A stretch of DNA of 17,344 bases from Bacillota bacterium (GTDB lineage Bacteria > Bacillota_A > Clostridia > Lachnospirales > Bianqueaceae), in the NCBI GenBank assembly GCA_017420625.1, contig JAFOIR010000142.1, positions 1 to 17,344 on the forward strand. The letters are read 5' to 3'. Below the pieces are notes generated by a model. That model was not told the origin of the DNA and ran no database searches. It was given only the letters and a program-made list of their open reading frames with translations. Both the position numbers and the translations under genes were made by a program. Numbering within the stretch: position 1 is the stretch's first letter; each line of letters begins with the position of its first letter. This document shows, in pieces, positions 12,764 to 17,344 of this stretch.

Positions 12764-14974
12764 ATGAACGCATTATTTCTTAAAATTCTTAACATGAGCA
12801 TTACCGCCAGCTGGCTTATACTAGCGGTCGTCCTGGCAAGACTGCTTTTGAAAAAAGCACCCAAATGGGTTTTCTGTCTGCTTTGGGGCCTTGTCGCCAT
12901 CCGGCTTGTATGTCCATTCTCATTGGAAAGCAGTCTCAGTCTGATCCCTAGCAGCGAAACGATCCCGGCTAATATTGAAATGCAGCAAAAGCCGGTCATC
13001 GATTCCGGAATCACCATTATTGATGAGACCGTCAATCCGATAATCACAGAATCATTTACACCAAGTCCAGAGAACAGCGCGAATCCGCTTCAGATCGTGA
13101 TACCATTCGTGGCAATCGTTTGGATTACAGGTGTTTTCATCATGCTGGTGTACGCACTGATCAGTTTTCTGCGGCTGAAGGGAATGGTTCGTGTATCTGT
13201 GTCTGTCGGAAAGCAGATCCGAGCCTGTGATGAGGTGAAGTCACCGTTTATTCTGGGCGTATTCAGACCGATCATCTATGTGCCATCCTTCATGAGCGAG
13301 GAAACACTTGACCAGGTGATACGACATGAAAAAGCCCATCTGCAGCGGCATGACCATTGGTGGAAGCCACTGGGCTTTTTGCTGCTGGCTGTCTACTGGT
13401 TCCATCCGCTTTGCTGGATCGCCTATATCCTACTTTGCCGGGATATCGAAATGGCCTGCGATGAACGGGTCGTCCGGGATATGGGAAAAAGCGATATCGC
13501 CGCTTACTCGCAGGCGCTGCTGGACTGCAGCATGCCACGCCGTACGATCGCGGCCTGCCCGCTCGCCTTTGGTGAGGGCAATGTCAAGACCCGTATCAAA
13601 AGTGTGCTGAATTACAAGAAGCCTGCTTTCTGGATCATCGCAGCCGCACTGGTGGTCTGTGCTGCCCTGGCCGTCTTCCTGATGACGGATCCGTCCGGGA
13701 ACCAGCCTTCCGATGGTGAGTCTGTGATCAATCCGACCGACACGAGTTCGCAGCCTTCCGGAACAGCAGAGGATCCATATACGATGGTCGCCGTGATCAC
13801 GGAAATCCAAAACGGCACCCTCCTTGTCCGACCGGTCGATGGCTCCTGGGAACTAAGTTCTTCCGACAGTTTTTCTATCCCGATCCAGCACATGCCGGCT
13901 TCTCCGGAGCCACGGGTGGGCGATATGCTGCAGATCAAGTATAACGGCTATATCCTGGAGACCTACCCGGCTTCTCTCGGCGAGATCTATTCGATCGAGG
14001 TCGTTGGTCGGGAATCCTATGGAACAGTCTTTATCGCACATTCTGCCTATGCCGTACATGGCGACAGTGCGGATGAAGCCAAAACCCAGGCTATGATGGC
14101 TGCCTGTCTGAATGCAAACACACTGCTGAACAGTTCCTTCCGTCCCCTTCACCTGCCCGTTTTTAAGGCCGATACGAAAGAGGAACTGGATCATCTGAAG
14201 GATGCTTTCCATGGCGTGCTGCTCCTGGATCAGGGTTTCGCTGAAATGCCATCTTTTGAAGCAGCAACGGCATCTTATGGTGAAGCATTTTTCAGAGAGT
14301 ATTCTCTTATACTGACGTATATAACCGGAGACAGCAATCTCCGGTACGGTATATATGACGTATCCTTTGACGGATCCACCCTCTGCCTTAACGTCGCGCA
14401 GATAAACCACCCGGAGACCGCTGGAGACGGGATCGCCGGGTGGTTTATCTGGGTAGAAGTATTGGATTCACAAATAGCAGAGTGTGAGAGTTATGACGCT
14501 GTGTGTCTCTCAAATTACGAAACGTGCAAACCGCCCGTCCTGATGATTCGTGAGGGGGAGAAAAGCCCTGTGGAATATCCAACGACCGGTTATGAGTGGA
14601 ACGAGGAGGCATCTGCGATCATTGTCGATGCAGTCGGGCCGACAAGTCCGCATCTGTACAAGATCAAGGCGCAACAGGATCTTCTTTTTTTCACGCAGGA
14701 ACCGATGACTTTTGAGTTTTCATGGAGCCGGAAGCCTTCTTCTTTCAGTATCTCTTATTATGATATCCATGTGTATGAAACCGGTGTTGATTCGCGATCG
14801 GGAACCATCGGCTATGCTCCGACGGAGGACGGAATTACGGTAGTTTTTGAGCCTGACAGGGTGTATATGGTCGCCGTCCGGTGGAATCCGGACGATGTGT
14901 ATTCCTCACATGGGGCCGCGACATATATCCTGATCGTCCAGGATCCGGCGACCGAACTGAATCTGTCAGAGTAA
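12764..14974 (+). CDS. M56-family (BlaR1/MecR1-like) membrane metallopeptidase with unusual ectodomain
   Basis: This is a 736-aa protein. The ATG at 12764 has AAGAAGG six bases upstream. Transmembrane segments are apparent near residues 8-28, 34-50, 111-135, 203-225 and 287-307. The M56 zinc-peptidase motif HEKAH (188-192) is followed by the downstream glutamate in RDIEMACDERV. The region after residue ~310 is predicted extracellular. Its start resembles the DUF3221/OB-like module of other clostridial M56 proteins (an ITEIQNGTLLV segment, then a VGDMLQIKYNGYILETYP segment). Two further unrecognised parts follow, ending with a beta-rich segment near 610-730. None of the SxxK, SxN and KTG transpeptidase motifs of a beta-lactam sensor is visible. 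The likely role is signal-induced cleavage of the BlaI-type repressor. The signal is unknown. Confidence 0.87.
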   Translation: MNALFLKILNMSITASWLILAVVLARLLLKKAPKWVFCLLWGLVAIRLVCPFSLESSLSLIPSSETIPANIEMQQKPVIDSGITIIDETVNPIITESFTPSPENSANPLQIVIPFVAIVWITGVFIMLVYALISFLRLKGMVRVSVSVGKQIRACDEVKSPFILGVFRPIIYVPSFMSEETLDQVIRHEKAHLQRHDHWWKPLGFLLLAVYWFHPLCWIAYILLCRDIEMACDERVVRDMGKSDIAAYSQALLDCSMPRRTIAACPLAFGEGNVKTRIKSVLNYKKPAFWIIAAALVVCAALAVFLMTDPSGNQPSDGESVINPTDTSSQPSGTAEDPYTMVAVITEIQNGTLLVRPVDGSWELSSSDSFSIPIQHMPASPEPRVGDMLQIKYNGYILETYPASLGEIYSIEVVGRESYGTVFIAHSAYAVHGDSADEAKTQAMMAACLNANTLLNSSFRPLHLPVFKADTKEELDHLKDAFHGVLLLDQGFAEMPSFEAATASYGEAFFREYSLILTYITGDSNLRYGIYDVSFDGSTLCLNVAQINHPETAGDGIAGWFIWVEVLDSQIAECESYDAVCLSNYETCKPPVLMIREGEKSPVEYPTTGYEWNEEASAIIVDAVGPTSPHLYKIKAQQDLLFFTQEPMTFEFSWSRKPSSFSISYYDIHVYETGVDSRSGTIGYAPTEDGITVVFEPDRVYMVAVRWNPDDVYSSHGAATYILIVQDPATELNLSE

Positions 14975-15032
14975 TGCTTCTTACACATGAAACGAATATA
15001 ATCAAATTATACTAATCTCAACAAAAACCTCA

Positions 15033-15182
15033 GGACTTCAGTTTTTTGAACTCACCGAGATTCTAAGACAAAAACTGCATAAGCAAATAGATTTACTAGA
15101 TACCAAACAGCTATCGAACAATGAAGACCTTCTGAACGAAGTATTGAAGAATGGAATCAAAATATATGTATATAATGACTGA
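15033..15182 (+). pseudogene. C-terminal remnant of an MNT-type nucleotidyltransferase
   Basis: The frame reads GLQFFELTEILRQKLHKQID, then LLDTKQL, a short spacer, LLNEVLKNGIKIYVYND and a stop. This strongly resembles the C-terminal third of small nucleotidyltransferases of the MNT/HEPN antitoxin type. That region normally runs G-L-x-FF-x-L-x-x-L, then K-x-x-DLLD, then I-x-x-(D/N)G-x-x-IY. There is no start codon and the catalytic GS-x10-DxD region is absent, because an in-frame stop lies at 14988-14990. It is therefore a decayed fragment. No HEPN toxin partner is recognisable beside it. It suggests loss of a toxin-antitoxin pair, or insertion of flanking DNA. Confidence 0.6.
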
Positions 15183-15200
15183 AGAAAGACACCCCAAAAG

Positions 15201-16526
15201 ATGAAAAGACAATTCCTTCATTTTCTTGTATTGGCATTATGCCTGCCACTGTTGGCGTGTCAAGGGAAACCAAACAGTCAGACGTCAGATGATTCACCGT
15301 CTATCATAGAAGAAGTACTCCCGACAGAAAGCAATGAAGAGAACTCGGAAGACTTCCTAGATTCAGAAATGAATGCTTCTGAAGCGTCTGAGGAAAGTTC
15401 GAAGGCCTACGATGGCGGCCTGCCGCTGATTGGACTTCCGGAGTACTCTGTCTATGTCATGGACTGGACTTATGACAGTGGGATCATCGGTGCATCCAAT
15501 TCCGGGATCCCCATATATCCTTATTGGTCTGACAAGGATCGTGTTCTCAACGATGTCCCTAAGCAGGCAACCGTAGAATATAACAACCAAACATTCCAGT
15601 ATGATCACACAAATTTTGATTATACAAATTATTATCATGTCGATGTTTATCGAAGCACTTCCAGTATTCAGACATTAGAAATTGAACGAGAATCCGGTTA
15701 TATAATCAGCGGTGGAATAAGTGATAATACTTCTGAACGTCCGGACAAATACCCTGATAAGGTGTTTTCCGTTTCTTCTCCCATTATTCCTTCTTATCTA
15801 AGAGGAGGCTTCAGTTGGGAACTGGAGACTTCACTTTCTCCTTACGCGAAAGATCTTACATCTGATGCTCTTCTATCAGCACTTCAAATTACACTGGAAA
15901 ACTGCTTTGAGGCTTATACTGTCCATCTCTGGACAGAACCCAACGAGGATAATCCGGGTATCTTCTCAGAATGTGTACTGACACCGGATCAAAGTATTGG
16001 TATTTTATATCCTTGTGAACTGGAAAACGAATATCGCAGTTTTCTATTTGTTATTGTCGTACCGTCTGATCCAAGCCCGCTCTTTACTATGGATGACCTG
16101 CTGCAATCTTCGTTGAACGCCAATATATATTATCCAAACACTGCCCTTTCAGAGGATAGTGCTGTGCCCGGCTATATACCCATAGAAACGATCATTTCTG
16201 AACTGGAGGATAAATCAGAATCCGAAGATATAGTGGATCAGCGGGATATGGCGTTCTGGGAACAGAATGATTACTTACGCCAATCTCGAGCCGATGTATT
16301 TCATGTTATTGCTTTCAAAGATACTTCCTTTATTCTAATTCTTCAAAAATTTCAAACAATTGATGCCATCGAAGAGCAGTTGGAATCGTTCGTCTATGAA
16401 AATGGATATCAGTTTTCTGTTCAAGAAGGAAGCCAGTATTATTACTGTATTTTTGCAACAGACGAAACCAGATCGATTGTGCTTACTGATATGCTTTTTT
16501 CTATCAGAGAAGGCAGAATATATTAA
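15201..16526 (+). CDS. Predicted lipoprotein of unknown function, 441 aa
   Basis: The N-terminus is a lipoprotein signal peptide: positively charged MKRQ, a hydrophobic core and a lipobox LLAC with Cys20 as the lipidation site. A Ser/Glu/Asp/Asn-rich linker (~21-70) follows, as in many surface lipoproteins of Bacillota. The rest (~75-441) is a mixed, Tyr- and Asp-rich domain that I cannot assign to a family. The ribosome binding site is weak (AAGAAAG about 12 nt before the ATG). No clear promoter was found upstream; TATAAT (14997-15002) and TATACT (15008-15013) occur without good -35 boxes. It follows the M56 peptidase gene and a broken nucleotidyltransferase. A shared function with the sensor is possible but unsupported. 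Confidence 0.8.
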   Translation: MKRQFLHFLVLALCLPLLACQGKPNSQTSDDSPSIIEEVLPTESNEENSEDFLDSEMNASEASEESSKAYDGGLPLIGLPEYSVYVMDWTYDSGIIGASNSGIPIYPYWSDKDRVLNDVPKQATVEYNNQTFQYDHTNFDYTNYYHVDVYRSTSSIQTLEIERESGYIISGGISDNTSERPDKYPDKVFSVSSPIIPSYLRGGFSWELETSLSPYAKDLTSDALLSALQITLENCFEAYTVHLWTEPNEDNPGIFSECVLTPDQSIGILYPCELENEYRSFLFVIVVPSDPSPLFTMDDLLQSSLNANIYYPNTALSEDSAVPGYIPIETIISELEDKSESEDIVDQRDMAFWEQNDYLRQSRADVFHVIAFKDTSFILILQKFQTIDAIEEQLESFVYENGYQFSVQEGSQYYYCIFATDETRSIVLTDMLFSIREGRIY

Positions 16527-16537
16527 ATTGTTTCATA

Positions 16538-16555
16538 CCTTGAATCGCTTCAAGG
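16538..16555 (+). terminator. Hairpin after the 441-aa lipoprotein gene
   Basis: CCTTGAA (16538-16544) and TTCAAGG (16549-16555) form a perfect 7-bp stem with a TCGC loop, 11 nt after the stop codon. No T-run follows, so it is either a weak terminator or an RNA-stabilising structure. Confidence 0.45.
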
Positions 16556-16575
16556 CTTGCACCATCCATTATATA

Positions 16576-16667
16576 TTGATGGTTTTGGCAAGTATTTGTT
16601 GATCATTTTGGCGTATTATTATTGATGGTTTTGGCGTATTTATGCTAATGGTTTTGGCCCAACAAAA
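16576..16667 (+). repeat. Tandem 23-bp repeat, about 3.6 copies
   Basis: Units start at 16576, 16599, 16622 and 16645. Each begins TTGATGGTTTTGGC or a 1-2 base variant (TTGATCATTTTGGC, CTAATGGTTTTGGC), followed by a looser nine-base segment such as AAGTATTTG, GTATTATTA or GTATTTATG. The regular 23-bp phase is exact across the first four starts; the last unit fades after its conserved half. Iteron-like protein-binding sites or a simple variable-number repeat are the main alternatives. Confidence 0.8.
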
Positions 16668-16782
16668 CTAAAAACTTGAAGTGCCAAGTTATGGATCATT
16701 CCGCGAATATCAACGGAATCTGTTTGAATCATATTGTTCGATTGTAACGCAAGCGAAAAAGCTACAAGTATTTCCTATTTTT

Positions 16783-16800
16783 GTGTACACCTGCGTACAC
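16783..16800. repeat. Stray GYGTACAC pair resembling the element's arm sites
   Basis: GTGTACAC (16783-16790) and GCGTACAC (16793-16800) reproduce the motif repeated at 5413-5450. The flanks also agree on the minus strand: a CCTGA upstream, GTGTACGCAG in the middle, and GTGTAC(A/G)CAAAA at the far side. Here it is not next to an intact integrase. Confidence 0.5.
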
Positions 16801-16914
16801 GCATCAGGGGCTGATGAAGCCGAAATCCGCTTTTTTCCTCGCTTTCTATGTGTTAAAAGTCCGATTCAGAACAAACACCAGAATAAGCATAAATCGCAAA
16901 ATAGGTAAATCAAC

Positions 16915-17226
16915 ATGAAAAAGGTTACCATCATCCTGATTCTTTCTATTCTTTTGTCTGCAATAAATGGCTGTGCATCGCCCTCTGCTGAAAATAATCA
17001 ATCCGACGCAGAAACGAGCATAAAAGAATCATCTTCGGAACAGGTTGTGCCGGAAAGCGAAGATTCTGAAAGCCAAATGCCTCAACAGGCAGAAGAAATT
17101 GAAGATCAACCGTCATTTACGATTAAGGTTGCCGGCGGCCCGAATCCCACCAAATATGCTTCTGATCCATTCTGGACACAAAAAGCTCTCAGCAGTTATA
17201 TGGATCTTTGCCACAATGTCAAGTGA
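16915..17226 (+). CDS. Short predicted lipoprotein, function unknown, possibly truncated
   Basis: This is a 103-aa protein with a clear lipoprotein signal: MKKVT, a hydrophobic core rich in Ile/Leu, and a lipobox ending in NGC, with Cys20 as lipidation site. Residues ~21-65 are a Ser/Glu/Gln-rich acidic linker much like that of the larger lipoprotein upstream. Only about 35 residues remain after the linker (FTIKVAGGPNPTKY onward), short for a folded domain. The protein may therefore be truncated by a premature stop or be a minimal surface peptide. The ribosome binding site (AGGT about ten bases before the ATG) is weak. No family is recognised. Confidence 0.6.
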   Translation: MKKVTIILILSILLSAINGCASPSAENNQSDAETSIKESSSEQVVPESEDSESQMPQQAEEIEDQPSFTIKVAGGPNPTKYASDPFWTQKALSSYMDLCHNVK

Positions 17227-17231
17227 TGAAT

Positions 17232-17344
17232 TCAAAAAAGGGCAAAAAATATCCCCTCTCCATTAAAAGAAGAGGGGTTATATGTGATACGAACTATAAT
17301 TTGTTTGCCTTTCAGCGTATCCATAAAATCATCGCCAAAAGGCC
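17232..17344 (-). CDS. Possible C-terminal end of a leftward gene (cut by window edge)
   Basis: On the minus strand a frame is open from the window edge for 37 codons and ends in TGA at 17232-17234. It includes FGDDFMDTLKGKQIIVRITY. The stretch is too short to assign and is not recognised. It overlaps the hairpin at 17253-17277, which would be odd for a terminator of this same gene. The frame may therefore be chance. Confidence 0.22.
   Translation of the reverse strand, partial: PFGDDFMDTLKGKQIIVRITYNPSSFNGEGIFFALF
17240..17285. terminator. Hairpin with T-run, probable terminator (stronger on the minus strand)
   Basis: CCCCTCT (17253-17259) and AGAGGGG (17271-17277) form a perfect 7-bp stem. 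On the minus strand it is followed by ATATTTTTT, a good terminator tail. On the plus strand the tail is only TTATAT. It lies 26 nt after the short lipoprotein's stop and could end transcription from both sides. Confidence 0.6.

Larger units (their letters stand above)
16556..16914. other. Non-coding stretch between the two lipoprotein genes
   Basis: No supportable gene is seen. The stretch holds a tandem 23-bp repeat (16576-16667), a pair of element-like GYGTACAC sites (16783-16800) and, on the minus strand at 16804-16860, a short possible integrase-tail remnant. No convincing promoter for the lipoprotein gene at 16915 was identified. Confidence 0.6.

Noticed and set aside
12764..14974. Beta-lactam resistance sensor operon
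   Set aside because: The repressor and peptidase fit that family, but the ectodomain lacks transpeptidase motifs and no beta-lactamase or PBP2a-like gene is present.
15917..15927. ATACTGTCCAT, an 11-base match to the att core
   Set aside because: It lies inside the 441-aa lipoprotein coding sequence, is shorter than the flanking copies and has no element structure around it. It is most likely chance.
16576..16667. CRISPR array
   Set aside because: Units are 23 bp in direct phase with no separate unique spacers of 30-40 bp, and no cas gene is nearby. It is a simple tandem repeat.
16681..16908. Plus-strand open frame of 75 codons before the short lipoprotein
   Set aside because: It begins with a GTG lacking a ribosome binding site, has no recognisable protein character and spans the GYGTACAC sites. 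It is better treated as non-coding.

Overview
The window looks like a chromosomal segment of a Bacillota (Firmicutes) bacterium. The evidence is strong AAAGGAGG-type ribosome binding sites, consensus TTGACA/TATAAT promoters, a BlaI/M56 gene pair, a GntP/CdaR pair and a tRNA cluster. The five tRNA genes do not encode the 3' CCA. A finer placement (for example Erysipelotrichia or Clostridia) would be a guess. No 16S rRNA or marker gene is present to settle it.

Left region (1-5315), ordinary chromosome. A leftward gene set runs MBL-fold hydrolase -> CdaR-type sugar-diacid regulator -> GntP-type permease (cut by the window edge). It is transcribed from a promoter whose -10 box lies inside a perfect 16-bp palindrome. 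A divergent rightward set begins with a TTG-started two-TM protein that overlaps a PHP-family histidinol-phosphatase by 4 nt, followed by an acyl-ACP thioesterase. A tRNA cluster (Pro-TGG, Arg-TCT, His-GTG, Gln-TTG, Lys-CTT) follows, with two sigma-A-type promoters and an intrinsic terminator.

Middle region (about 5373-12235), an integrative mobilizable element of about 6.9 kb. A 15-bp direct repeat (AATACTGTCCATTAT) occurs at 5373-5387 and 12221-12235, and I propose these as attL and attR. Between them, all on the minus strand, lie a DUF1653-like/HTH protein with an acidic tail, a small accessory mobilization protein (DUF3847-like), an oriT region with a recognisable MOBQ nick core (TTGCGCCCTT), a MobA/MobL relaxase, a primase-helicase fusion (Toprim plus RepA-like AAA ATPase), and a tyrosine integrase. 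Next to attL is an array of GCGTACAC repeats that looks like integrase arm sites. I see no conjugation-pore genes, so transfer would need a helper.

Right region (12236-17344). Immediately beyond attR is a BlaI-family repressor with its own promoter and two palindromic operators, translationally close to an M56 (BlaR1/MecR1-like) metallopeptidase. The large C-terminal ectodomain of this peptidase is not a penicillin-binding domain as far as I can see. After it come a broken nucleotidyltransferase (MNT-type) remnant, a 441-aa lipoprotein of unknown function, a repeat-bearing intergenic stretch (23-bp tandem repeats, and a stray pair of GYGTACAC sites like those of the element) and a short lipoprotein. 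This part looks like accessory DNA that has seen more than one insertion or decay event.

Most notable points: the mobile element with internally consistent ends, oriT and arm sites; the probable scar of a related element at 16783-16860; the BlaI/M56 sensor with an unrecognised sensing domain whose upstream region was split by the element; and the unrecognised cargo-like gene next to attR.
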